From: Chitinophagaceae bacterium UBA3961
GTDB lineage: Bacteria; Bacteroidota; Bacteroidia; Chitinophagales; Chitinophagaceae
NCBI GenBank assembly: GCA_002385265.1
Contig: DGDD01000032.1
Coordinates: 5,998-40,785, forward strand
Direction: 5' to 3'
Length of the DNA stretch: 34,788 nucleotides
Made by a program: the position numbers and the translations under genes
Notes under the pieces: generated by a model
Told to the model about the DNA's origin: nothing
The model's input: the letters and a program-made list of their open reading frames with translations, nothing else
The model's database searches: none
Part shown: piece by piece, positions 1 to 7,041 of the stretch
Numbering within the stretch: position 1 is the first letter of the stretch
Layout: each line of letters opens with the position of its first letter

Positions 1-32
1 ACTTCTTAATTATTAATTACCTCTCTCTCTTT

Positions 33-71
33 TTACAAAAAACAAACCCCTCCTCGACTAGCGGGGAGGGG
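33..71 (-). terminator. Probable terminator of the bcp gene
   Basis: A GC-rich hairpin (CCCCTCC at 47-53 pairing with GGAGGGG at 65-71) is followed, reading on the minus strand, by a T-rich stretch (complement of 33-46). It lies about 115 bp past the bcp stop codon, in the direction of bcp transcription, so intrinsic termination of bcp is the simplest reading. Confidence 0.55.
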
Positions 72-111
72 AACCAAACCCTAAAACTAAAAATAACCCA
101 TTTCTGGGGAC

Positions 112-132
112 GGGAACTTTCGTTCCCCTTTT
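112..132. terminator. Second hairpin downstream of bcp
   Basis: GGGAAC (112-117), loop TTTC and GTTCCC (122-127) form a hairpin, followed on the plus strand by a short run of four T. It could act on the plus strand for a gene outside the window or add to bcp termination. The T-run is short, so the call is weak. Confidence 0.3.
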
Positions 133-185
133 AGTATAGTTACGCAAATGTAACGGCTCGGGTTTCTTTAAATATCAAGTGACTG

Positions 186-680
186 TCATCTTTTTTTGGG
201 TTTTACAGGAGCGGTAGGAGCTCCAGCAGCCAAAATTTCTTCTGCATGCATTTTACTTTTCGGCTTTAAGAATACTTGCGTGATTACTCCTTTTTCATCA
301 ATTACAAAGGTAGTTCGGAGTACTCCCATGTATTTACGACCGTAGAGTTGCTTCTCATCCCAAACTCCGTATTTATTAAGTATGGTATGATCATCGTCAG
401 CGATCAATCGGAAGGGAAGTGATTGCTTGGTTTCGAACTTTTTATGGTCTTTAACTGAATCGGGGCTAACGCCTAAAATCTCGTAACCTGCGGCTTTTAA
501 GGCACTAAAATTGTCTCTTAAGTTACACGCTTGAACGGTACAAGTGGGGGTTCCATCTTGAGGATAGAAATAGAGCACTAGCTTTTTGCCTTTGTAGTCT
601 TTTAAACTAATCTTCTTCCCGTCTTGATCTACCCCGGAAAAGGCGGGCGCTTTATCACCTGCTTTGAGAACTACTGCCAT
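186..680 (-). CDS. bcp: Thioredoxin-dependent thiol peroxidase, Bcp/PrxQ family peroxiredoxin
   Basis: This cytosolic peroxidase reduces H2O2 and organic hydroperoxides using thiols regenerated by thioredoxin. The 164-aa product has the AhpC/TSA thioredoxin fold. The peroxidatic site TPTCT carries Cys47, and Cys52 five residues later (C-x4-C) is the expected resolving cysteine of the atypical two-Cys PrxQ group. Arg in the RTTFVID segment fits the conserved active-site arginine. The usual family motif has Gly before the Cys (TPGCT) and here it is Thr, a mild deviation. The C-terminal tail APTAPVKPKKR is a basic, Pro-rich extension beyond the fold. The gene is monocistronic, with a TAnnTTTG element upstream and hairpins downstream. 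The family call is very secure; peroxide preference is inferred. Confidence 0.95.
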   Translation of the reverse strand: MAVVLKAGDKAPAFSGVDQDGKKISLKDYKGKKLVLYFYPQDGTPTCTVQACNLRDNFSALKAAGYEILGVSPDSVKDHKKFETKQSLPFRLIADDDHTILNKYGVWDEKQLYGRKYMGVLRTTFVIDEKGVITQVFLKPKSKMHAEEILAAGAPTAPVKPKKR

Positions 681-722
681 AGAATTGTTTCTAGTAAAAC
701 ATTGATTTCTTCAAATAGTTGG

Positions 723-730
723 CAAAATTA
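723..730 (-). promoter_or_regulatory. Candidate -7 element for bcp (TAATTTTG)
   Basis: On the minus strand 730-723 reads TAATTTTG, an exact match to the Bacteroidota -7 consensus TAnnTTTG, 42 nt before the bcp ATG. No TTG lies at the ideal -33 spacing; the nearest (758-760 complement) is 27 nt away. Confidence 0.45.
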
Positions 731-856
731 CGTTCTATTTTCCGGGTGGCTACTTGACAATTTCAAGATCCTTTATTAGTTTAACAGTGAACCTAGCCCA
801 ATACCCCCAGTCGCTCCTACCGATAACGAAAATCAACCAAAACTTCTCAAATCGTG

Positions 857-883
857 CATGAATTAAAAATGAATTAATTCATG
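857..883. repeat. AT-rich perfect inverted repeat
   Basis: CATGAATTAA (857-866) and TTAATTCATG (874-883) are perfect 10-bp arms around a 7-nt loop, in the divergent spacer between bcp and the small gene at 1005. It could be an operator-like palindrome or a hairpin. The remainder of 681-1004 is AT-rich and holds no other gene that I can support. Confidence 0.5.
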
Positions 884-1004
884 AGTAATTGTTAATTGTT
901 AATAAATACCCACTTAAGGGTAGGGTATTTTTTGAACTCTGGAACAGCATTTGACGTATATACATTGTCTAATTAATAATTGCTCACAAGTAAAACTTTT
1001 TGTT

Positions 1005-1220
1005 ATGAAAACTTTTTTGAATCGACTGATGTTTTTGACGGCCATTACCATGGGCGGAGTTGTTGGATTGTTTAAAGGAAACGAAGCCAAACAGAAATGG
1101 GCGTTTCGTGTCCGTAGTCGATTCAATGAGAAACAGCAAATGGCTGAGCAGAAAAAAATGAAAAAAGAAGGCGGCGTTGTTTTAGATGACATTGAACTTG
1201 CAGCTTTTCACCGCGTATAA
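1005..1220 (+). CDS. Small membrane-associated protein of unknown function (71 aa)
   Basis: I do not recognise this protein. The ATG at 1005 is preferred over an upstream in-frame non-ATG start at 951, because from 1005 the product begins with a short basic-hydrophobic N-terminus (MKTFLNRLMFLTAITMGGVV), a plausible membrane anchor. Residues ~23-60 are strongly basic and then mixed-charge (rich in K, R, E, Q), and the tail is acidic-hydrophobic (LDDIELAAFHRV). A good intrinsic terminator follows 25 nt after the stop, supporting a real monocistronic transcript. The opposite strand also has an open frame here (914-1192), but it lacks this support. The function is unknown; YtxH-like small envelope proteins are one loose comparison. 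Confidence 0.6.
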   Translation: MKTFLNRLMFLTAITMGGVVGLFKGNEAKQKWAFRVRSRFNEKQQMAEQKKMKKEGGVVLDDIELAAFHRV

Positions 1221-1244
1221 ATTTTTGGAACAAGAGCAATTCAG

Positions 1245-1276
1245 GCCCTCGTTGCAAAACGGGGGCTTTTTGTTTT
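1245..1276 (+). terminator. Intrinsic terminator of the 71-aa gene
   Basis: GCCCTCG (1245-1251), loop TTGCAAAA and CGGGGGC (1260-1266) form a 7-bp stem with one G-T pair, followed directly by TTTTTGTTTT. Confidence 0.85.
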
Positions 1277-1298
1277 CATGAGTAACTATATTCACCGC

Positions 1299-1452
1299 TA
1301 AGATCGCAAAGCCCGCAGAGTATTCGCAAAGTCTTTCCCTCTGGTTTCTCGTTTCATCTTATCCCCCTTCTACCCCTATTTCAACTCAGATACTCAAATT
1401 AGAACCCGAAATTTAAAGCAACTTTACCGCAGCGGCGCAGCGATCGCAGCGG
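1299..1452. repeat. Dispersed repeat words shared with two other intergenic blocks
   Basis: TAAGATCGCAAAGCC at 1299-1313 recurs exactly at 16918-16932 within the tandem repeat. The 17-mer CGCAGCGATCGCAGCGG at 1436-1452 recurs exactly at 28365-28381, with similar flanks in both places (ACCGC before, AACGC after). These are direct sequence observations. I see no gene in 1277-1812. Confidence 0.7.
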
Positions 1453-1507
1453 CAACGCAGCGTATCTCTGTGCCCATGAGCCTTCGTGGATTAGTATTTC
1501 CTCTCTT

Positions 1508-1550
1508 CCCGCAACGGCTTCGCCTGCGGGACTGCTTTTGCTTCGCAAAA
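1508..1550. repeat. Two adjacent small hairpins with TTC loops
   Basis: CCCGCA (1508-1513) pairs with TGCGGG (1525-1530) around an inner GGC-TTC-GCC. Immediately after, TTTTGC-TTC-GCAAAA (1536-1550) forms a second hairpin. Both have the same trinucleotide loop, as do palindromes in the other repeat-rich spacers. REP-like elements are the nearest known analogy. Confidence 0.6.
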
Positions 1551-1552
1551 CC

Positions 1553-1705
1553 AGCCTCCTCCCTCCCCCCATGTTCCTCCCCCTCTTCTTTCTCCGCAAT
1601 CATCCTCGTTCCTCGCTTCCTCTTATCCTCGTTCCCTCTCATCCTCTCTCCTGTCTTCCTAACACCCATTAGCACAACTTTTTTCCCCTGTATGCCCCGC
1701 CCATA
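1553..1705. repeat. Polypyrimidine (C/T) tract upstream of carB
   Basis: About 150 nt of almost uninterrupted C and T on the plus strand, containing degenerate repeats of ATCCTCGTTCC (around 1602 and 1624). Open frames on either strand are low-complexity artefacts of this composition. A similar tract lies at 17560-17660. Confidence 0.6.
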
Positions 1706-1742
1706 GCGGCTTTTCAATTTAGTGACAAAATTGTTGATTTAA

Positions 1743-1776
1743 TTGCCCGAAAATACCCTGCACAGCCTTACTTTTG
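1743..1776 (+). promoter_or_regulatory. Candidate carB promoter
   Basis: TTG at 1743-1745 and TACTTTTG at 1769-1776 match the Bacteroidota -33/-7 pair (TTG and TAnnTTTG) with a 23-nt spacer, leaving 36 nt to the carB ATG. Confidence 0.55.
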
Positions 1777-1812
1777 CGCAATTTGTGATTTTAAAAAAAC
1801 CCGCTCGCAACA

Positions 1813-4635
1813 ATGCCTAAAGACACTTCCATTAAGTCAGTATTAATCATCGGTTCTGGACCCATTATTATTGGACAAGCTTGTGAATTCGACTATTCCG
1901 GTTCTCAGGCTGCCCGCAGTATTCGTGAAGAAGGGATCAAAGTGATCCTGATCAACAGCAATCCGGCTACCATCATGACCGACCCAATGATGGCCGACAA
2001 AGTTTATTTGCTGCCGCTCACCGTTGAAAGTATTGAACAAATCCTGGAAGAAAACCAAATCGACGCCGTACTTCCAACCATGGGAGGTCAAACCGCTTTG
2101 AACCTCGCAATGGAAGCCGACGAATTGGGTGTTTGGGAGAAATACAACGTGAGAATGATTGGCGTAGACGTAAAAGCCATTCAAACTGCTGAAGACCGCG
2201 AAAAATTCCGCCAATTAATGGTGAAAATCGGTGTTCCTGTAGCTCCGTCCAAAGTAGCCAACTCAATGTTGGAGGGTAAAGACTTCGCGCAAGAAATTGG
2301 ATTCCCCTTGGTTATTCGCCCTTCATTTACCTTGGGTGGTACCGGTGGTGGATTCGTTCACAGCAAAGATGATTTGGATGCTGCCCTTGAAAGAGGTTTA
2401 ACAGCTTCTCCTATCCACGAGGTACTGGTTGAAAAAGCAGTGCTCGGTTGGAAAGAATACGAATTAGAACTCCTTCGCGATAAAAACGACAACGTTACTA
2501 TTATATGTACTGTTGAAAACGTAGATCCGATGGGGGTGCACACCGGCGACTCAATCACGGTGGCACCCGCCATGACCCTTAGCGATACCGCTTTCCAAGA
2601 AATGCGCAACAAAGCTATCTTAATGATGCGCAGCCTCGGAAACTTCGCAGGTGGTTGTAACGTACAATTCGCTTTGAACCCTGAAACAGAAGATATCATC
2701 TCAGTGGAAATCAACCCACGTGTGAGCCGCTCTTCTGCCTTGGCTTCTAAAGCTACCGGTTACCCCATCGCGAAAATCGCCGCTAAATTGGCAATTGGTT
2801 ACACACTCGATGAGTTGAAAAACCAAATCACCAAAACCACTTCTGCCTTCTTCGAACCGGCGCTAGACTATGTGATCGTTAAAATGCCTCGTTGGAACTT
2901 CGATAAGTTCAAAGGCGCCAACGATACGCTCGGTTTGCAAATGAAGAGTGTGGGTGAAGTAATGGCCATCGGTCGTTCTTTTGCCGAAGCATTGCAAAAA
3001 GCTTGTCAAAGCTTGGAAAACAATGCTGTGGGCTTGGGTAACTACACCAAGAACATCATGAAGGCCGAGGAATTGATCGAATACATCAAAACTCCAAAAT
3101 GGGATCGCATCTTCCGTATCAAAGACGCTTTGATGCAAGGTGTGTCTGTGAATACTATTTCAAAAGCCACGGGAATTGATAAATGGTTCGTGAATGAAGT
3201 TCGCAAGATCGTTGATATGGAAAACACGATCGCGAAATTCAAATTGAACAACTTGCCCGAATCACTACTCCGCGATGCAAAGCACCTTGGATTCAGCGAT
3301 CAGCAGATCTCTTTGATCATGCAAGATGGAAGTGACGAACAAGTATACGAGAAGAGAAAAGCAGCCGGCATCACCCGCGTATTTAAAATGGTAGATACCT
3401 GCTCTGCAGAATTTGAAGCGAAAACTCCTTACTTCTACTCCACTTTCGAAAACGGCAATATCAACGAAAGCAAACCTTCCGATAGAAAGAAAGTAATCGT
3501 ATTAGGCTCAGGCCCTAACCGTATCGGTCAAGGTATTGAGTTCGACTATTGCTGCGTTCATGGCTTGTTGGCGCTAAAAGAATGTGGTTACGAAGCCATC
3601 ATGGTAAATTGTAACCCTGAAACAGTTTCTACCGATTTCGATATGGCCGACAAACTCTATTTCGAGCCGGTTTTCTGGGAACATCTTTGGGAAATCATTG
3701 AATTAGAGAAACCCTATGGTGTGATCGTTCAATTGGGTGGTCAAACCGCTTTGAAACTCTCTGAGCGTTTGAACGAAAAAGGAATCAAACTCATCGGTAC
3801 AAGTTTCGATGATATGGATATTGCCGAAGACCGCGGTCGTTTCAGTGATATGTTGAAAGAACTCGGAATTCCTTACCCTGACTACGGAACTGCTTACGAT
3901 GTAGATGAAGCAATTGAAGTAGCCAACAAAGTTGGATATCCTGTACTCGTTCGTCCGAGCTATGTATTGGGTGGTCAACGTATGCGAATTGTGATCAACG
4001 ATGAAGAAGTTGAAAAGGCGGTAGTAAGTTTGTTGAAACACATCCCCGGAAACAAAATTTTGATCGACCATTTCTTGGATCGTTGTCAAGAAGCCGAAAT
4101 CGACGGTATCTGCGACGGCGAAAGCTTCCACGTAATGGGTGTGATGGAACATATTGAACCCGCAGGTATTCATAGTGGAGACAGTAATGCGGTTCTTCCT
4201 CAGTTCAACCTCACTCCGTTGGTGGTAGAAACCATGGAAGAATATGCACGCAAAATTGCCTTCCGTTTGAACATCAGAGGCTTGATCAATATTCAATTTG
4301 CCATCAAAGACGGTAAAGTGTATGTAATTGAAGCCAACCCACGCGCTTCAAGAACCACTCCGTTCATTGCAAAAGCATATCAAATCCCTTACTTGAACGT
4401 AGCTACAAAAGTGATGTTGGGTGAATTGAGATTGAAAGATCAGAAATTCATCAAGCGCTTGAACGGTTACGCAATCAAAGAACCGGTGTTCAGTTTCAAC
4501 AAGTTCCCGGGTGTAAGTAAAGACCTCGGACCTGAAATGAAATCAACCGGCGAAGCGATCCGCTTTGTGAAAGACTTGAGAGATCCTTATTTCAGACAAC
4601 TGTATAAGGAAAGAAGCATGCACTTGAGCAAGTAA
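1813..4635 (+). CDS. carB: Carbamoyl-phosphate synthase large subunit lacking the allosteric domain
   Basis: CarB makes carbamoyl phosphate from bicarbonate, ammonia (from CarA glutamine hydrolysis) and two ATP, feeding pyrimidine and arginine synthesis. The two homologous halves are clear. The carboxyphosphate half begins with GSGPIIIGQACEFDYSG, and the carbamoyl-phosphate half (from ~residue 560) with GSGPNRIGQGIEFDY. Each contains an ATP-grasp module (LVIRPSFTLGGTGGG; LVRPSYVLGGQRM) and an EINPRVSRSSALASKATGYP / EANPRASRTTPFIAKAY segment, with a helical oligomerisation region between. At 940 aa it ends where the E. coli enzyme (1073 aa) begins its MGS-like regulatory domain, so UMP/ornithine-type allostery should be absent. 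The stop is followed by an intrinsic terminator, so this is not an assembly truncation. No carA lies in the window. Confidence 0.97.
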   Translation: MPKDTSIKSVLIIGSGPIIIGQACEFDYSGSQAARSIREEGIKVILINSNPATIMTDPMMADKVYLLPLTVESIEQILEENQIDAVLPTMGGQTALNLAMEADELGVWEKYNVRMIGVDVKAIQTAEDREKFRQLMVKIGVPVAPSKVANSMLEGKDFAQEIGFPLVIRPSFTLGGTGGGFVHSKDDLDAALERGLTASPIHEVLVEKAVLGWKEYELELLRDKNDNVTIICTVENVDPMGVHTGDSITVAPAMTLSDTAFQEMRNKAILMMRSLGNFAGGCNVQFALNPETEDIISVEINPRVSRSSALASKATGYPIAKIAAKLAIGYTLDELKNQITKTTSAFFEPALDYVIVKMPRWNFDKFKGANDTLGLQMKSVGEVMAIGRSFAEALQKACQSLENNAVGLGNYTKNIMKAEELIEYIKTPKWDRIFRIKDALMQGVSVNTISKATGIDKWFVNEVRKIVDMENTIAKFKLNNLPESLLRDAKHLGFSDQQISLIMQDGSDEQVYEKRKAAGITRVFKMVDTCSAEFEAKTPYFYSTFENGNINESKPSDRKKVIVLGSGPNRIGQGIEFDYCCVHGLLALKECGYEAIMVNCNPETVSTDFDMADKLYFEPVFWEHLWEIIELEKPYGVIVQLGGQTALKLSERLNEKGIKLIGTSFDDMDIAEDRGRFSDMLKELGIPYPDYGTAYDVDEAIEVANKVGYPVLVRPSYVLGGQRMRIVINDEEVEKAVVSLLKHIPGNKILIDHFLDRCQEAEIDGICDGESFHVMGVMEHIEPAGIHSGDSNAVLPQFNLTPLVVETMEEYARKIAFRLNIRGLINIQFAIKDGKVYVIEANPRASRTTPFIAKAYQIPYLNVATKVMLGELRLKDQKFIKRLNGYAIKEPVFSFNKFPGVSKDLGPEMKSTGEAIRFVKDLRDPYFRQLYKERSMHLSK

Positions 4636-4668
4636 GAAGATTTAAGTTATAGGTTTTAAGTTTTTAAG

Positions 4669-4694
4669 TCCCGGCTGATAGCCGGGATTTTTTT
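4669..4694 (+). terminator. Intrinsic terminator of carB
   Basis: TCCCGGCT (4669-4676), loop GAT and AGCCGGGA (4680-4687) form a perfect 8-bp stem, followed by seven T. Confidence 0.93.
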
Positions 4695-4777
4695 GTTGCA
4701 AAGGGGAAAAAGGAATGGAAGTTTCGCGAAGTAAAGAAGCAAATAGTGCAGTGGATTTGATAAACCGAGAGGAAACA

Positions 4778-4820
4778 CCAAAGCCTAATGCCTAAAGCCT
4801 TACAACCTTATAACCTAAAG
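4778..4820. repeat. Short CCTAAAG/CCTAATG word array
   Basis: A run of AAGCCTAATG, CCTAAAGCC, TTACAACC and AACCTAAAG words, the same vocabulary as the large inverted array at 20568-20855. The rest of the 4695-4916 spacer shows no gene and no clear promoter for comEC. Confidence 0.6.
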
Positions 4821-4916
4821 ATACTTGTGCCATACAAATCAATATCACCCGGAGCCTTGGAACATGACTTATTCTAACAGAACTTTACCTCGTTTATACG
4901 AAGTATTAAGATAGCC

Positions 4917-6986
4917 ATGAAAAATCCAAGTGTTCCTGTATGGAAACCAATGCCTTTTTTGAGAGTACTGCCACCCTTTACGGGTGGCATTTTGTTGCAA
5001 CACTATTTTGAATTGTCTGAGCAGTTTATACTCTTTGCATTCCTTCTTTCCATCTGCCTGTACATTACAAGTTCTCTTTTTGCAGAGTATCTAAGATTTC
5101 GTTTTCCATTGATCAAGAGTTTGCCTCTTTTAACAACTGTGCTGCTAGCGGGAATGTTTACTAGAATAGTTCATGAAGAAACGAGCAACAAGAATCATAT
5201 CTCTCATCAACCAGAAACAGCTCAAGGATATTTGGTGAAGTTGACCTCAGATCCCGAGCAGAAACGAAAAACCTATAAAGCAGAAGCAACCATTCAATAC
5301 TATATAAGAGAAAGAAAAAACTTGGAAGCCGGAACAGGAAAGATACTGTTGTACTTCAAAGAAAAACCTGAATTGAAAACTGACGATCAACTTTTGGTCT
5401 ATGCTTCGCTAGAACCGATTGCACATACCGGAAACCCGGGGAACTTTAATTATCGAGATTATTTGAATTCGCAAGGGATTTACCGACAAGCATTCCTCGA
5501 TCAAACGCAATTCAAACGTATTTCTGAAAGTAGACAAAGAGGGCTGCTTTATTCTTTAGCGTGCTTTCGGTTGTATTTGCTACAGCAAATCAAAACCTAT
5601 ATTCCGGATCGTTCATCGTATGGACTGGCAGAAGCCTTGCTGATAGGATACAAAAATGATTTAGACCCTACTGTAACTGCTGCTTATTCCAATACAGGCA
5701 CCATGCACGTGATTGCAATCTCCGGTTTGCACCTTGGCATTCTTTATGCCATTCTCGAGATGCTCACCAACCTCATTCGATCAAAAAAATGGAATCGTTG
5801 GTTGCGACCGATCTTTATATTGACTGGACTTTGGATCTTTTCTTGGCTGGCCGGCGCCAATCCCTCCGTACTCAGATCTGCTGTAATGTTCAGCGGTTTT
5901 GTTTTGGCAAAAGCATTGAATAGAAACAGCCCTTCCCCTAACACGCTTTGCGCGGCAGCCTTCCTTCTTTTTTGTTATGAACCCAATTGGATATTCGATA
6001 CCGGCTGTCAGCTTTCCTTTGCAGCGGTAGCAGGTATTCAGTGGACTTGGAAGCCCTTGTACACCTATTACGCACCTAGAAACTATTGGCTTGATCAGCT
6101 CTGGAAAATGACCAGTGTAACCTTGGCAGCACAAGTGTTTACATTGCCGCTCTGCCTTTATTACTTTCATCAATTCCCTACTTATTTCTTGATCACGAAC
6201 TTGGTAGCTGTACCCTTGAGCAGTTTGCTCTTGATTGGAATTTTGATCCTTTGCATTGCAACACCCCTTCCTTGGGCATGCGTAAAAATTGGCTGGCTAT
6301 TAAATTATGGAATTGCTTTTATGAATCAATTTGTGACGTGGATGGATCAGTTACCCGGAGCTACCATTCAACCTATTATGATTGATTATTGGGGAATGTG
6401 CTTCTTATTCGGATTAATGACAAGTACTTGTGCTGTTTTTCTTTATCGTTCCAAAGGATGGTGCTTAAGCGCCATCGTATTTGCAACAATATTTGCATTT
6501 CATTCAGCATCCATTTCCTTTTTATTCTCGCAACAACACAAATTAGTAGTAGCCAACAATCGAAAATTGCACCTCTTTTTAATTGAAGGGGACCGAGCCG
6601 TAGTATGGGCGCAAGAAGACAGCGGATATTACTACCATCAGAACATGAAACAAATGCTGCAACATTTCCGAGTGAAAGATACCGTGTTTCTTCCCGTATC
6701 AGACTCCGGAAACTTTTACATCCCCGCTATCAAGACAGCTTTTTTTTCGGGCGACTTCCGAAAGACAATAAAACCGGACCCCTCTTTTGAAATAGAGACC
6801 TTAGTACTTGGAAAAGCCACTGAAAAACAAGTAGCTGCATTACTTGAAACCTATCGTCCAAAACAATTGATTGTATTGAATTCCAACAACTTAGAGAAGA
6901 CGAGGAGAATTGAGGCACTAAGTAAAAAAATTAATATCAATTGTTGGCTCATGGTGGACAAAGGTGCTTTTGAGAAGCGGTTGTAG
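4917..6986 (+). CDS. comEC: ComEC/Rec2 family DNA-uptake channel protein
   Basis: ComEC forms the inner-membrane channel through which single-stranded DNA enters during natural transformation. The 689-aa product has two to three N-terminal membrane helices (~20-80), a soluble DUF4131/OB-like region (~95-205, with the typical HTGNPGNFNYRDYLNSQGIY stretch), and then the polytopic Competence domain. That domain carries the family signature HVIAISGLHLG at residues 264-274 and LAGANPSVLRSAVM soon after. The C-terminal ~150 residues after the last helix resemble the position of the metallo-beta-lactamase domain in longer ComEC proteins, but I find no HxHxDH metal motif, so a nuclease activity is unlikely. 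The ATG at 4917 gives a positively charged start before the first helix. No other competence genes are adjacent. Confidence 0.9.
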   Translation: MKNPSVPVWKPMPFLRVLPPFTGGILLQHYFELSEQFILFAFLLSICLYITSSLFAEYLRFRFPLIKSLPLLTTVLLAGMFTRIVHEETSNKNHISHQPETAQGYLVKLTSDPEQKRKTYKAEATIQYYIRERKNLEAGTGKILLYFKEKPELKTDDQLLVYASLEPIAHTGNPGNFNYRDYLNSQGIYRQAFLDQTQFKRISESRQRGLLYSLACFRLYLLQQIKTYIPDRSSYGLAEALLIGYKNDLDPTVTAAYSNTGTMHVIAISGLHLGILYAILEMLTNLIRSKKWNRWLRPIFILTGLWIFSWLAGANPSVLRSAVMFSGFVLAKALNRNSPSPNTLCAAAFLLFCYEPNWIFDTGCQLSFAAVAGIQWTWKPLYTYYAPRNYWLDQLWKMTSVTLAAQVFTLPLCLYYFHQFPTYFLITNLVAVPLSSLLLIGILILCIATPLPWACVKIGWLLNYGIAFMNQFVTWMDQLPGATIQPIMIDYWGMCFLFGLMTSTCAVFLYRSKGWCLSAIVFATIFAFHSASISFLFSQQHKLVVANNRKLHLFLIEGDRAVVWAQEDSGYYYHQNMKQMLQHFRVKDTVFLPVSDSGNFYIPAIKTAFFSGDFRKTIKPDPSFEIETLVLGKATEKQVAALLETYRPKQLIVLNSNNLEKTRRIEALSKKININCWLMVDKGAFEKRL

Positions 6987-6999
6987 AGGCGTACCTTTG
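6969..6999 (+). promoter_or_regulatory. purH promoter within the 3' end of comEC
   Basis: TTTG at 6969-6972 and TACCTTTG at 6992-6999, separated by 19 nt, match the Bacteroidota consensus TTTG-N19-TAnnTTTG exactly. The -33 box overlaps the last codons of comEC. The leader to the purH ATG is ~42 nt. Confidence 0.75.
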
Positions 7000-7041
7000 C
7001 GCCTCCAAACAAGCAATCAATCTAATACACAATACTGCATC

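Noticed and set aside
914..1192. 92-aa open frame on the minus strand over the small gene
   Set aside because: It lacks a plausible start context or terminator; the plus-strand frame has a membrane-anchor-like N-terminus and a strong terminator.
1399..1717. Three overlapping open frames in the C/T-rich spacer
   Set aside because: They are low-complexity Arg/Gly/Lys- or Ser/Pro/Leu-rich products of the pyrimidine tract, with no family resemblance.
3703..4296. 197-aa antisense frame within carB
   Set aside because: It mirrors the codon pattern of carB and shows no start signals or domain.
4917..6986. Metallo-beta-lactamase domain at the ComEC C-terminus
   Set aside because: No HxHxDH motif or other zinc ligands are present in the last ~150 residues.
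6964..7041. Earlier purH start overlapping comEC
   Set aside because: The extra 26 residues do not belong to the family and the purH promoter lies within this stretch.
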